DNA from: Calditrichota bacterium
GTDB taxonomy: Bacteria > CLD3
Direction: 5' to 3'
NCBI GenBank assembly: GCA_008501735.1
Contig: QQUF01000049.1
Span: forward strand, 4,945 to 68,944
Length of the DNA: 64,000 bases
The position numbers and the translations under genes were made by a program. Under the pieces are notes generated by a model. It made no database searches. It was not told the origin of the DNA and worked only from the letters and a program-made list of their open reading frames with translations. This document shows positions 9,220 to 19,375 of this stretch, one piece after another. Positions within the stretch are counted from its first letter, which is position 1. Every line of letters begins with the position of its first letter.

Positions 9220-10241
9220 TAACTATCGCCTTCTGTTTGGATGCTTGAAAATGATAATTTTTCTTTCCAAAAATAGTAAAAACCGATGATGTTTATTGGA
9301 ATGAATTGTGTAATGTAATGATTAACCAATGCAAAACCCAAAGCTAAATTTGGCAGAATTCCGCCATTACTCAAGAAAATTAAAATTTCTTTATAAGCTG
9401 CATCTAAAGTCCCAACTGAGCCAGGACCTGCAGGAATCATAACCGAAATTCCACCAACAACAATTATCACTAAAGTTGCGGGAAAAAGTTCACCGATTTT
9501 GTCTTCAATTCCAAAAGTGTAAATCGTAAAATAAAGATTTGCAATGAAACAAGCCCACATTACCAAAGAACTTGCAATTACTGGAATGAAATGCTCAGTT
9601 TTTTGCAAAGAGGCAATACCTATCCAAAAAGAACGAAGAATTCCGATAAGTTTTTCAGATAGGTCTTTAGGAAACTTGCTTAAGAAAAACATCGCTATTT
9701 TTTTCGCTGTCTCTTTCGCAAAAAGCGGAAAAAGTAAGCCCGATAAGACGAAAAGAGTTCCAACTAAAATTATTGTTCCTGAACTCGAAAGAGTTCTTCC
9801 AAGAAATTCCCGTTCAGCGAGATGCGGATTAAGAACAATTGCTCCAATCAGCAAAAGCAGAAGTGTAAGCACATCAACAATTCTTTCAACCACAATTGTT
9901 GCAAAGGAAGTTGTGCGAGAAATGTTTTCGGTTTTGCCAATTACGTAAGCTCTAAAAAATTCACCAAGTCTTAGTGGAAAAATATTTAAAGCCATATAAC
10001 CAACCATCACAGCAGAATAGAGATTGCTCAGTTTCACATCTTTCACATCGCTTAACAAGTAGCGCCAACGAACTGCACGAAGCCAGTAACTGAGAATGTG
10101 TGCAGCAATCGCTGGAATTAGCCAAAGCCAATTTGAGTCCAAAATCGTTTGCCAAAGTTCAGCGAAAAGAATGTCTTTAAAGGCAAGATAAATGAAAAAA
10201 ACACTGATTAAAGTGCCAATTAGGAATTTAAGTATTTTCAC
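9219..10241 (-). CDS. LPG-synthase-type integral membrane protein (flippase-like)
   Basis: A 340-residue polytopic membrane protein of the lysylphosphatidylglycerol synthase TM-region family (UPF0104, AglD/MprF-N type). Family signatures are NIFPLRLGEFFRAYVIG (about residues 81-97), the ATIVVERIVDVLTLLLL helix, and PAGPGSVGTLDAAYKEI near residue 270. About eight hydrophobic helices are visible. Members are thought to move or use lipid-linked substrates; the substrate here is not known. It is the first gene of a unit with the TPR protein, which it overlaps by one base. Confidence 0.88.
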   Translation of the reverse strand: MKILKFLIGTLISVFFIYLAFKDILFAELWQTILDSNWLWLIPAIAAHILSYWLRAVRWRYLLSDVKDVKLSNLYSAVMVGYMALNIFPLRLGEFFRAYVIGKTENISRTTSFATIVVERIVDVLTLLLLLIGAIVLNPHLAEREFLGRTLSSSGTIILVGTLFVLSGLLFPLFAKETAKKIAMFFLSKFPKDLSEKLIGILRSFWIGIASLQKTEHFIPVIASSLVMWACFIANLYFTIYTFGIEDKIGELFPATLVIIVVGGISVMIPAGPGSVGTLDAAYKEILIFLSNGGILPNLALGFALVNHYITQFIPINIIGFYYFWKEKLSFSSIQTEGDS

Positions 10242-10360
10242 GAAAGCTCTCTTCTTACGAAACGAAAATTGTCTAATTTTGAGTTAGAAAATTGAAAGGT
10301 TAAGTTAAATGAATTTTGAGAAAAAGCAAAAATCTTAGTTCTTAAATCTCTAAGACAAAA

Positions 10361-10393
10361 AAAGGTGCTAAGGAATAATTCCTTAGCACCTTT
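10361..10393 (-). terminator. Rho-independent terminator of T9SS protein gene
   Basis: Perfect 15-bp arms (10361-10375 and 10379-10393, GGTGCTAAGGAA type) with a three-base loop, and on the minus strand a run of seven to eight T directly after the stem. It lies 32 bases beyond the stop of the minus-strand gene that ends at 10425. Confidence 0.9.
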
Positions 10394-10424
10394 ATCAAAT
10401 TGAGATAATTTTAATCAAATAAAA

Positions 10425-12392
10425 TTATTTGAGAAGAACCATTTTTTTGATGTCAGTGAAGTTACCACTAGTGAGTTTGTAGAAATAAACACCACTTGCA
10501 ACTTTACTTCCATTTAAGTCAGTTCCGTCCCATTGTGCAGTGTGATTTACACCACCAACAATTTTTTCGCTAACCAATGTTTTAACTTCTTGTCCTAAGA
10601 CATTAAAAATAGTTAAAGAAGCAAAATCAGTTTCTGGAATTTGGAAGCTGATTTGAGTTGTTGGATTAAATGGATTAGGGAAGTTTTGAGCTAAGTTGTA
10701 GCTTTTAACGATGTTATCGTTTTCATCAACATCAACACCTAAATTAGAAGTTACTGTTGCTCTAATCATCAAGTTATCAGTTGCTCTTGAACGGTCAGGA
10801 GCAAATCCACCAGTGTATTCCCAACCTCTGTTACAAGGAGCGAAATTTGTTTGCTCAATTCTAATTCCAAAAGAACTGTTTACAAGGTGAAGAACTGAAA
10901 CTGCAAATTTGCCACTGTTAAGTTGGTAAGGTTGTGGAAGAACTGTTTCATAAACAGTGTTGCCAGCAGTTACTTGAATAACTTCTTCGTGAATAACTGT
11001 TCCTGGTTGGTCTTGGTTTGGACCTGCATCCATTAAGTGAACTCTAACCCAAGCTGGACCAGCTGCTGTTAAATCACCTGATTCAAACTCTGCTTTATTA
11101 ATCCAAATAGGATAAGCATCAGCAGGGAATTCAAATTCGTTTGCAAAACCTGAAGAGTCTCCATTCCAAGAACGGCTTGTAAAGTTTTGCTCAACTCCGT
11201 CATAACGAACCAAAACTTCTGGCTGTGTAAAATCAACAACTCTGTATTGAGTATATAGTTTGTCGTTAAGGTTATTACCATCAGTTGGATTAGTTTTTAC
11301 TTCGAATTCCATTGCGAAAGGACCAACGTCATTAGCTGTTGGAGCAAAAGGAGTTGGAAAAGAGAAAGTCTGACTTGTTTGAGCATCTAAAACACCAATT
11401 TGCTCAGTTTCATTGTAAAGTAAACTGAATGCAGGCATTAAAAACATTCTTAAAGTTGTTTGAACTGTAGTAGAATTAATAGTACCAAAGTTTTGTAAAG
11501 AAAGTGTTGGATACAAAGTATCACCAACATTTAAGAAAAATGCTTGGTTAAAGTTATTGTTTACCCAACCTGGACCAACATCTTCAATTTGGAAAGTAGT
11601 CGAAGAAGGTGGGTCAAATTTTACAACTAAACTATCTGCATAAATATTTTCAATTGGAAGGTTATCTCTTAAGTATGCAATTCCTAAATCATTTCCAACA
11701 CCAGATAAAGCTCCAAGAACTGTTTCAATTCCAATTACATTCGCAAGTGAACCTTGGTCAGTGAAATCACCAGTTTGAGGTCCGTACTGCATAGTGATTG
11801 AAGAATCAGCTCCAGAAATAATAATTTGGAAAGTGTGAGCAGTTACTGCTGGAGGAATATTTGAACTAAATTCTCTAATGCCTTCCCAAGAAATAATTGT
11901 AGAATCAGTTCCATTTGTCCAAAACCAAGCATTTCCTGGAGAACCAGGACCTGGATCTAAATCACCGCAAAGTCCACAAACAAGGTCGTTTGGTAAAGCA
12001 GTACTTTTAAATTCAGAAAAATTGTGGTTGAAAGGAAGTGGAGAAGACCAAGATATCCCACCATTAGATTTAATCCAAAGTTTGTCCACTGAATACCAGT
12101 AGTAACTAAAGTCAAAACCTAATTGGTATGGTCCAATTGAGTTATCATCTGTAAACAAAGGTTTAATATCTACTGCATTTGGTAATACACTTACGTCAAT
12201 CCAGTTATAAACTGGAGCAGCAGCAGTTGTGTCATTACTATCAATGTAAGTGTATCCAAAGTCATCTGAACCAGTTGCATTGATAGAATTAGGCTTAATT
12301 TTTACAGAGTAGTTAGCCTCTGTAACGGCAAAAGCCGAAGTAGCTAATAAAGCTCCTATTCCGAGAACAAGAAAAGGATTAGCATGTTTCAT
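10425..12392 (-). CDS. Secreted T9SS-sorted protein
   Basis: A 655-residue exported protein. Residues 1-22 form a Sec signal peptide ending AFAV/TEA, and the last 90 residues are a T9SS type A sorting domain: NLAQNFPNPFNPTTQISFQIP, TIFNVLGQEVKTL, then GVYFYKLTSG and a C-terminal KKMVLLK. The body (about residues 60-560) is beta-rich with no catalytic motif I can recognise; it contains CARDB/Ig-like stretches. The start has GGAGGAATTAAATT upstream of ATG, a good ribosome site. A strong terminator follows. It is expected to be carried across the outer membrane by the T9SS and attached or released at the surface. The function is unknown. Confidence 0.9.
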   Translation of the reverse strand: MKHANPFLVLGIGALLATSAFAVTEANYSVKIKPNSINATGSDDFGYTYIDSNDTTAAAPVYNWIDVSVLPNAVDIKPLFTDDNSIGPYQLGFDFSYYWYSVDKLWIKSNGGISWSSPLPFNHNFSEFKSTALPNDLVCGLCGDLDPGPGSPGNAWFWTNGTDSTIISWEGIREFSSNIPPAVTAHTFQIIISGADSSITMQYGPQTGDFTDQGSLANVIGIETVLGALSGVGNDLGIAYLRDNLPIENIYADSLVVKFDPPSSTTFQIEDVGPGWVNNNFNQAFFLNVGDTLYPTLSLQNFGTINSTTVQTTLRMFLMPAFSLLYNETEQIGVLDAQTSQTFSFPTPFAPTANDVGPFAMEFEVKTNPTDGNNLNDKLYTQYRVVDFTQPEVLVRYDGVEQNFTSRSWNGDSSGFANEFEFPADAYPIWINKAEFESGDLTAAGPAWVRVHLMDAGPNQDQPGTVIHEEVIQVTAGNTVYETVLPQPYQLNSGKFAVSVLHLVNSSFGIRIEQTNFAPCNRGWEYTGGFAPDRSRATDNLMIRATVTSNLGVDVDENDNIVKSYNLAQNFPNPFNPTTQISFQIPETDFASLTIFNVLGQEVKTLVSEKIVGGVNHTAQWDGTDLNGSKVASGVYFYKLTSGNFTDIKKMVLLK

Positions 12393-12444
12393 AATTTAAT
12401 TCCTCCATTGAGAATTTCTGCTATGAAGCAGTGGTTTTATAGGT

Positions 12445-13005
12445 TTAAGAAATTTTATTTAACTTATCTCTAATTTCGGCAGCTTTCTCGTAATTTTCAG
12501 ACTCGATTGCTGCATCAAGTTCAACTTTCAAACGTTCGGAATCAGACATTGATTCCACTTCAGGGAAAGATTTTTCATCTTTTAAGAAATCTAAAGGCTC
12601 ATTTTCACTACTTTCAGGGTTCGAAAGAATATTTTCGTTTGCAAAAATTGGAGCGTTAACACGAATTGCTAAAGCCATTGCGTCAGAAGGTCTTGAATCA
12701 ATTTGAATTATCAAACCTTCTTTATTCTCCAATTCTAAATCTGCAAAGTAAGTGTTTCCTTGCAATTTCTTGATGACTATCTTTTTAACTTTTGCCTCAA
12801 GTTTTTCAATAATTTTACTTAATAAATCATGAGTTAAAGGTCTTTGTAAAGGAACTTTATCAATTGCAAAAGCAATTGATTGTGCTTCGAATGGTCCAAT
12901 AACTATATTTAAAACTCTTGAAGCAACTTGCTCCTTAAGAGTAACGACATAAGATTGTGTTACTGGAGAAAATTTTATTTGGGAAATATCCATCGAAACA
13001 ATCAT
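12445..13005 (-). CDS. Bifunctional nuclease family protein (DUF151) with UVR motif
   Basis: A 186-residue protein. Residues 1-125 match the DUF151/BFN fold: VVTLKE, RVLNIVIGPFEAQSIAFAI, RPLTHDLLSKII, then IDSRPSDAMALAIRVNAPIFA, the family signature. The last 30 residues form a UVR-type helical hairpin (SENYEKAAEIRDKLNKI), an arrangement seen in many BFN proteins. Family members have reported RNase and DNase activity; the cellular role in bacteria is unclear. AAGGA seven bases before ATG supports this start. It lies upstream of the T9SS gene on the same strand. Confidence 0.92.
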   Translation of the reverse strand: MIVSMDISQIKFSPVTQSYVVTLKEQVASRVLNIVIGPFEAQSIAFAIDKVPLQRPLTHDLLSKIIEKLEAKVKKIVIKKLQGNTYFADLELENKEGLIIQIDSRPSDAMALAIRVNAPIFANENILSNPESSENEPLDFLKDEKSFPEVESMSDSERLKVELDAAIESENYEKAAEIRDKLNKIS

Positions 13006-13060
13006 TCGAGAATCCTTTTTTATCCGTTAAATAACTTTGTAATTATAATAAAAACAGATA

Positions 13061-13098
13061 AAAAAGAAAGAGTAAAATTTTGCAAATTTACTCTTTCT
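13061..13098 (-). terminator. Terminator at end of the TonB/PorV operon
   Basis: AGAAAGAGTAAA (13065-13076) pairs with TTTACTCTTTCT (13087-13098), and AAAAA at 13061-13065 gives a T-run after the stem on the minus strand. It lies just past the stop of the 832-residue lipoprotein gene and closes the four-gene operon. Confidence 0.8.
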
Positions 13099-13108
13099 AA
13101 ATTGAACT

Positions 13109-15607
13109 TTAATTTTTTGTTTGTAGGTCTTTCAGCATTGCTTCAAGGAATTGCTTTGCTGTTTCATCAGAAAGATTTGAAAGTGGAAGTGTCATTAAAA
13201 CTACTTTGTAAGCTCTTTCAGAATCAGTTGTTCCTTTTACTCTAATCGTACAATGAGCATTTTTGACTTGTGCTTGTCCAGGTTTATTTATTGGGTCATA
13301 TTTACCAAAAGGTAAAGTTACCTTTTCTTCTGGCAAAAATGTATAAATTGACTCTGAGAAAGGAGCTAGGTTTGTAAAAGTATCAATTCCACCTAATGAT
13401 CTAACTTTTGGAATATTTACTGGTTCGATAAGTGGGCTTCCCAAAATTCTCTTTCCTCTTAACATTGCTGGGTAACCATAAGAATCGTTACTTGAAGAAG
13501 AAGTTAAAAGAGCTGTTGTGTCAGCCATAATTAAATCCGTTGATGGATTTGCATTTTGGACTCCATAAATATCATAAAGGAAATCACCTTTTGCAAATCT
13601 TACTACGTTCGGTCCATTGCTTCCAATAATTTTAGTTGAGCCAAGGAAATTACTTAAGCCTGAAAATGTATTCCAAGTTACAACTCCCATTCTTCCACCT
13701 TGGCGAACATAATCATTGATTGTTCTGTTTGGAAGTCTAATCCAACGTAACTCTTCAAGGTCTTTATCAGTTAAGACGAGCCTTGACTGAACTTGACTAA
13801 AAGATGACTGCAAGCCTGTTTGGTCATCTGCAGAACCTCTTGTTGATTTTGGAATTCCGTCCTCATCTTGCCAAATAACTCTTGAGAATTTTCCAAGAAT
13901 TCTTGGTGAAGCAAAATAATATTTTTGAGAGTCAGCAGAAACATTTATAGGTTGTAGAATATTAAACAAAGTGTGGTGAATCGAAGCTTGAGTAAGAACT
14001 ACAACTTCATCAACATTCGCAACTCCTTTGTCAAATGAGTCATAAACTGCATCAATTTCTTCTTGTGGAAGTGCACTAAAATCGCTTCCGTTTGCAACAT
14101 TATAAGTTTCATCTACAATTAAAAGGCTTTTTTCTGTAATGTTTTTTACAGAACCATCTTGCATTGTTACAGTTGTACTGTAAGTTTCGTCATAGAAATG
14201 AGGTCTCACTATCATAAAGCTAAAAGTTGTATCTCTTTCTGCACCACCAGAATCCCAAACTTTCAAATTAAATGCATACTCAATATTTGGTTTGATTTGA
14301 AGTCCTGTTCCAACTTCTCGATTTTGGTCTGAAAATGTGATAGTTCTTGTGACTTCACCTGTTTCTAAAACTCCGTCTTGATTTGTATCGTAAGGAAGAA
14401 CATTACTCTTAAGTTCTACAGCACTTCCGTCATTGTAATTAACTTTGTACTGATACTTGTAAGGAGTTCCTTGATAACTAATGTTTGCACCAAGTGGTTC
14501 AAACCAATTTGTTGTTGGTTGCCAAGTACTTGAAAGTGAAGCATTTGTTGAATCAAAGTAAGAATTCCAAGTGAATTTTACAATATTTACTCCACCGTCT
14601 TTTGGATTTACATAAGCAGAGTTATCAGGGTAAAATGCTGAATCATTTACAGTTTGTTTCAATCTAATCACAGGTGCAAAATCTTTATTTACAGTAATAT
14701 CTTTTGCAATTGTAACATCTGAAACCGCACCACCAAAGTCTCTAACTCTAACTAAAATGTCAAGAGTATCAGCATTTTGTCCAGCAGCAATTGGAAGGAG
14801 TCCTGCATATTCATCAAGTGAATTTGTGTGGTTTGTTGGGTCATTAGGATTTGGTAAAGCTTTTTTAATTGCTTCAGAAGCACTAAGACCAAAGTTCAAT
14901 GTAATTCCTTTAATCGTACTTGACATCCAATCAGACCAACCATCTGTTCCAGTTGTGTAAACAATGTTATTGTTCGCTGAGTCAACAATTTTAAATTGGT
15001 AAGTAAATTCTTTACTTTCAATGTCTCCGTCAGCATCACTTCCAATAATGGAAATTGATTGAGCTCTTCCCCAAATTGCAACTTCGTCATTAAAATTTTG
15101 AGGGAAAGCAACAGTTGCTGTTGGGAAAATATTTTTTCCATTAAAAGAAACACTTGCACCAGCATCATCAACCATTCCTAAATTGTCGACTGCTTTTACA
15201 AAAATAGTGTGTGTCTTGTAGGCAATTGTTCCATCTGAACTATCGCTTACACTTGAATTTGCATCAAGTGTAAAAATTGAATCTGTATTTGTAGTCTTAA
15301 CCCAAAAACCCTCTGTAGCATTTTCGTTATTAGGGTCTGCATCTACTCCTAAGTCAGCATAACTTAATTTACCAACACGACTTGCAACATAGTAAGATTC
15401 AACAAAACCATCAGTGTCAACACCTTTCCAAAAGATATTCACTCGACTTGACGAAGTTCTAATCGAATCACCAACTGCAAAAGGGGCTAAAGTTATTGTA
15501 GTTTCAGGAGGATTATTTGCATTCTTAGTTCCATCTATGGTTCCACAAGAATTGAACATTAATGCGGAAACGCTTAGGACAGAAATAATCTTAAAAGTAT
15601 TTTTCAT
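13109..15607 (-). CDS. Large lipoprotein, last gene of TonB/PorV operon
   Basis: An 832-residue lipoprotein; the signal peptide ends in LMFNSC with the lipid-bearing cysteine at residue 21. The mature part begins with Ig/FN3-like beta-sandwich sequence (VNIFWKGVDTDGFVESYYVAS), and similar stretches with property-of-event wording such as VDTDG, SDADGD and VKAVDNLG recur over the first 430 residues. The last 350 residues form an alpha/beta-looking region with a GGRMGVVTWNTF segment and no recognised catalytic motif. It is the fourth gene of the minus-strand unit (TonB receptor, Asp-rich secreted protein, PorV-like protein, this lipoprotein), 23 bases after the PorV-like gene. It probably sits in the outer membrane with the receptor. 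The function is unknown. Confidence 0.8.
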   Translation of the reverse strand: MKNTFKIISVLSVSALMFNSCGTIDGTKNANNPPETTITLAPFAVGDSIRTSSSRVNIFWKGVDTDGFVESYYVASRVGKLSYADLGVDADPNNENATEGFWVKTTNTDSIFTLDANSSVSDSSDGTIAYKTHTIFVKAVDNLGMVDDAGASVSFNGKNIFPTATVAFPQNFNDEVAIWGRAQSISIIGSDADGDIESKEFTYQFKIVDSANNNIVYTTGTDGWSDWMSSTIKGITLNFGLSASEAIKKALPNPNDPTNHTNSLDEYAGLLPIAAGQNADTLDILVRVRDFGGAVSDVTIAKDITVNKDFAPVIRLKQTVNDSAFYPDNSAYVNPKDGGVNIVKFTWNSYFDSTNASLSSTWQPTTNWFEPLGANISYQGTPYKYQYKVNYNDGSAVELKSNVLPYDTNQDGVLETGEVTRTITFSDQNREVGTGLQIKPNIEYAFNLKVWDSGGAERDTTFSFMIVRPHFYDETYSTTVTMQDGSVKNITEKSLLIVDETYNVANGSDFSALPQEEIDAVYDSFDKGVANVDEVVVLTQASIHHTLFNILQPINVSADSQKYYFASPRILGKFSRVIWQDEDGIPKSTRGSADDQTGLQSSFSQVQSRLVLTDKDLEELRWIRLPNRTINDYVRQGGRMGVVTWNTFSGLSNFLGSTKIIGSNGPNVVRFAKGDFLYDIYGVQNANPSTDLIMADTTALLTSSSSNDSYGYPAMLRGKRILGSPLIEPVNIPKVRSLGGIDTFTNLAPFSESIYTFLPEEKVTLPFGKYDPINKPGQAQVKNAHCTIRVKGTTDSERAYKVVLMTLPLSNLSDETAKQFLEAMLKDLQTKN

Positions 15608-15630
15608 TATCTATAAAATCTCCAAATAAA

Positions 15631-16659
15631 TTAAAACGCAAGTTTTAAAGAAAATCTGTGTGGTTGTGAAAGTAAACCGTCATTGTTGTCTGCGGTATGA
15701 AAATCTCCGAATTGCAAATAAGCATAATCGAAAGCGTAACCGAGTTTACCAACTTGATGGTTTACACCAAGCCCAAGAGTAAATCCTTCTTCACCTGCAT
15801 TGAACTTAAAACCACCTCTCAAAAAAAGTAATTCTTGAAAGTTATATTCTGCACCAAAAGCTACTCTTTCAGGTCTATCAGAAGGTGATTCCAACTGAAC
15901 ACTAAAAGCGATATCTTGCCCTTCAAGGTTCATTCCAAACATTTCGCTTGCTGTTGCAGCTAATGCAAATTGGAATGTACTTGGTTGCGGAGCTTCACCA
16001 TATTCTGTATTTTCGGCAGGTTGACCACCAGCTTGTGCTTTGGTTTGGTCAGTGTAAGTTCCGTCGAACCTCGTATCAGGTCCAATATTTTTCACTGCAA
16101 TTCCAAGGGTCAAACCTCTAAAGTCAGTTCTGTAACGAACTCCTAAATCAGCAGAAAATGCAGATTGGTCTTCATCAGCAAAATCATTTCTCAAATACTT
16201 AAATGTAAAACCGTAAGAGAAATTATCGATAATTGCTTGTGCAAAAGAAATTCCAATTGTCATTTCGGAAGCTGTAAAAGTTTCACCTGTTTTTCCGTCA
16301 ACAGTGATTATTTCCATTTCATCTGTTTTCAGAAAGTCAACATTGACTCCGATAGAACCGAAACCTAAATTCCGTCCGTAAGCAATTGTGTGATAACTAA
16401 TATCAGCAGGCATATTAATTCTACTAATCAAAAGTTGCCCTTGACCTCGTGGAATCTTAACTAAACCGGCAGGATTCCAATAAACTGAAGAAACATCAGT
16501 TGCAAGTGCAACGTATGCATCTCCCATTGCAGTTCCTCTAACACCTTTACTAATCTTTTGAGTCTGAAAAGAAGACTGTCCGATTTTATCAGCTCCGAAA
16601 GCCATTGAGGCGGAAAGTGTAATTACTCCGAGCGATAGTAAGAGTTTTGCGTATTTCAT
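15631..16659 (-). CDS. PorV/PorQ family outer-membrane protein
   Basis: A 342-residue outer-membrane beta-barrel with a signal peptide (cleavage after MAFGA). The N-terminal pattern GVRGTAMGDAYVALATDVSSVYWNPAGL is the hallmark of the PorV/PorQ (FadL-related) family. Alternating hydrophobic strands and a C-terminal phenylalanine (FSLKLAF) fit a barrel inserted by BAM. In T9SS organisms PorV shuttles cargo to the sortase PorU; here the gene lies between a protein with a T9SS-like tail and a lipoprotein, so a secretion role for the neighbours is plausible, but many paralogues exist in this lineage and it may not be the central PorV. AGGAGA precedes the ATG. Confidence 0.88.
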   Translation of the reverse strand: MKYAKLLLSLGVITLSASMAFGADKIGQSSFQTQKISKGVRGTAMGDAYVALATDVSSVYWNPAGLVKIPRGQGQLLISRINMPADISYHTIAYGRNLGFGSIGVNVDFLKTDEMEIITVDGKTGETFTASEMTIGISFAQAIIDNFSYGFTFKYLRNDFADEDQSAFSADLGVRYRTDFRGLTLGIAVKNIGPDTRFDGTYTDQTKAQAGGQPAENTEYGEAPQPSTFQFALAATASEMFGMNLEGQDIAFSVQLESPSDRPERVAFGAEYNFQELLFLRGGFKFNAGEEGFTLGLGVNHQVGKLGYAFDYAYLQFGDFHTADNNDGLLSQPHRFSLKLAF

Positions 16660-16674
16660 AGTTTTGTCTCCTAC

Positions 16675-19347
16675 CTATTTAACAACAACAAATTTATTAA
16701 TTTGAGTAGAGCCATCTGTAGTTTCAACCTTGTAAATATAAATACCAGCTGCAACTTCAGGTGTTCCACTTCCACCTTTACGTAAATCCCATCTAACAAG
16801 CGAATCAGAACCATTATTGCTAAGAGTGATTATTTTCTCTCCAGCAAGTGTAAAGATTGTGATTTTTGCTTCAATCGGAACATTATTAAAACTTAACCAT
16901 CTTGGAGCAACGCCTGAAAAAGTACTAATATCTTGATTAGCCTCTCTGCTATTACTTCCGATGTAAGGATTTGGGGCAACATAAACATCACCGTTAAATG
17001 CATTTGGTTTAGAACCTACGGGCTCTGTAACTCTTACACTTTTCAAATTTCCTCTTGAAGTTTCAAGAACTCCAATAACATCGTCTGCTCCACCGATTCC
17101 GTCTGCATTGTCTCCGTTGTCAAAGGCTGTTACAACGTATTGGTAACTTTTACCAAGTGCTAAACCTTTGTCAAGGAACTTGTAAGAGAAACCATTCTCA
17201 TCAGCAATTGGATTGTTATTTTCGTCCAAACCAACTGTCAAGAATTCACCTCTTGGCAATCCTAAATCGAGATTTACTCCATTAGCAGGAATATCAAATT
17301 GTTGAAGTAAAGTATAGGTCAAACCACCATTTTCAGTTCTCCAAACTTTATAACCTTCAAAATCAGCTCTTCTGCTTGTCCCTGGATTGTAAGGTGAATC
17401 TTCGTCTTGAATCCATTTGTCAAAAGTCTGAGTTTCAGCATTGCTATCCCAAGAAATCTCTACTTCAGTAGCAGAAGTTGGGTTTACAGCAAAAGAAGGA
17501 GCAATCGGTGTAGAAGGACCTTTTAAATCAGAATCAAATTGTTGTTTTGATTGTCTTGCGTTCACAACAATCTCTTCTTCATTAATACCATTTACAAGAG
17601 CGATTGATACTTTTTGAACTTGTCCAGGAACCATATCTCCAATTGGACCAAAAGCAATAAGGAATCTCCAATCGCTTTGATTTTTTTGGTCTTGAGAATT
17701 TAGAGGGCTAGACATCATATCGTATTTTTCGCTGTTATTTTCTGGGTCTCCACCACCAAGTCTTGAGAAGTTTCTATAAGTAATGTTAAGGTCTGTAGAT
17801 TTTGCAGGGTCTGGGAAAAGTACTTTTCCACCAAAAACTTCACTCGAAAGTAAACCACCATCACTTCCATCATTTCCACCGATAGCAATGGATTCTTCAG
17901 GAAGATAGTAAGTAATATCGTTTTCAGAACAAGCTACTCCTTCTTGTGAAATGTGACAAACATCGTAATCAAAAAACATACAAACGTAAGTACTTTTGAT
18001 TGTTGCTTCACCAACATTTCTGAACTCAAAATCCATAATCATAAAGTCATCAGCAAAAGACTCCTCAAAAGTTTGGATCTTCTGGGTTACCAAAATTCCC
18101 ATTGGAGTGTAGCCATCGCCATCTTGGTTTTGGACTTCTGTTTCAATAGTATCTACATACCCAACAAAAAATTCTTTAGTTGCACGAGCACTGTGGTCTT
18201 CATCTAAAACACCATCACCATCATCATCAAAACAAAGAAGAGGTTGCGGTTTAGAAGGCTGAAGCGGGTCATTTTTTGCGAAGTAAGCTACAGCAGTGTA
18301 GTAATCAAAAAGTTCATCTCTATTACAAGCAAGTGAATCGCCATCAAAATCAGGATCATCAGAGTCATAAAGTCCGTCAAAGTCATCATCAATTAAATTG
18401 GAACCTTTGTCTCCAAATGGATCTTCATCAATAAATGGCTCAGGGTCATAATCAAAAACTAAATCTCCATTAGTATCGCCTGGAAAATGAAGTATCTCAT
18501 TCCCACTAACAACATCATTATGTGAAGTAGTTAAGCCTTTAATATTACTTAATTGTTCTTTATCAACTCTATTCGCACATTGTGGATAGGCAAGGATAAG
18601 GTCATTTAAATCCTTAACTCCATTTCCGTCTAAATCGTCAACTGCAAGCATCATATCTTTCGTTACAACTCCAACAGTAGCATCACAACCAACGTCTTCA
18701 TCAATAATTCCGTCGCCGTCATCATCTTTGGAGTTCCAGATTTCTTCATCAATTTTTCCGTCACCATCATCGTCAAGTCCAGGAACACCATCATAGTCAG
18801 AAGATGCTTCTCCGTTATTATCCCAATCATTCTCTGGTTTTAATGCCCAATCACCATCTTCATCATTTCCCTTAGGAAATTTCGCTTTAGATGTTTCAGA
18901 CCAAGTTGCAAGTCTTCCAAATTCAGCAGTTCCGTCATCTCCGTCAACTGTCGTAGAAACAATTTTTTGCCCATTTACGAATCCACCGACCCAAATTCCT
19001 GCTGTGAATAAAAATTCAGTTCCAGAAAGAATTGGATATTCAAGACGTGGAAGCCAACCATTAAATTTTGTATATTGGTCATTTAAATCTGGTCTATCAT
19101 CTCTGTCAAAAGACCATTTCCCATCATTATCAACGATGAGTCCTTGTAAACCACCTTCTACTCTTGCGAGGTCTTGACCGACATTAAATTCTGTTCCTGC
19201 AATTCCCGCAACTTTGCGACGAGGACCTTTTTGTTTGCTTTGAACCGTAATTGCATCTGCAATATGAGGCAAAGCAACTACAAAACAAGTCCCATAAACA
19301 GCAGGGAGAAGAATTTTTGAAGTTGATTTTAGAAATTTATTTATCAT
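16675..19347 (-). CDS. Secreted protein with Asp-rich Ca-type repeats and T9SS-like tail
   Basis: An 890-residue exported protein. After an N-terminal hydrophobic signal segment, about residues 150-390 hold many DxDxDG motifs (GLDDDGDGKIDEE, SKDDDGDGIIDED, CFDDDGDGVLDED) like the calcium-binding repeats of thrombospondin type 3 and dockerins. Residues 610-760 hold an FN3-like domain (VEISWDSN...GYKVWRTENGG). The C-terminus has VYVAPNPYIG, an ITIFTLAGEKI strand and GIYIYKVETTDGS...KFVVVK, close to the T9SS type A pattern. It lies directly between the TonB receptor and the PorV-like gene. It is probably a surface protein of the receptor complex; no enzymatic motif is visible. Confidence 0.85.
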   Translation of the reverse strand: MINKFLKSTSKILLPAVYGTCFVVALPHIADAITVQSKQKGPRRKVAGIAGTEFNVGQDLARVEGGLQGLIVDNDGKWSFDRDDRPDLNDQYTKFNGWLPRLEYPILSGTEFLFTAGIWVGGFVNGQKIVSTTVDGDDGTAEFGRLATWSETSKAKFPKGNDEDGDWALKPENDWDNNGEASSDYDGVPGLDDDGDGKIDEEIWNSKDDDGDGIIDEDVGCDATVGVVTKDMMLAVDDLDGNGVKDLNDLILAYPQCANRVDKEQLSNIKGLTTSHNDVVSGNEILHFPGDTNGDLVFDYDPEPFIDEDPFGDKGSNLIDDDFDGLYDSDDPDFDGDSLACNRDELFDYYTAVAYFAKNDPLQPSKPQPLLCFDDDGDGVLDEDHSARATKEFFVGYVDTIETEVQNQDGDGYTPMGILVTQKIQTFEESFADDFMIMDFEFRNVGEATIKSTYVCMFFDYDVCHISQEGVACSENDITYYLPEESIAIGGNDGSDGGLLSSEVFGGKVLFPDPAKSTDLNITYRNFSRLGGGDPENNSEKYDMMSSPLNSQDQKNQSDWRFLIAFGPIGDMVPGQVQKVSIALVNGINEEEIVVNARQSKQQFDSDLKGPSTPIAPSFAVNPTSATEVEISWDSNAETQTFDKWIQDEDSPYNPGTSRRADFEGYKVWRTENGGLTYTLLQQFDIPANGVNLDLGLPRGEFLTVGLDENNNPIADENGFSYKFLDKGLALGKSYQYVVTAFDNGDNADGIGGADDVIGVLETSRGNLKSVRVTEPVGSKPNAFNGDVYVAPNPYIGSNSREANQDISTFSGVAPRWLSFNNVPIEAKITIFTLAGEKIITLSNNGSDSLVRWDLRKGGSGTPEVAAGIYIYKVETTDGSTQINKFVVVK

Positions 19348-19375
19348 TTATTTTCTCCAGTTTTTGTTTCTCTTT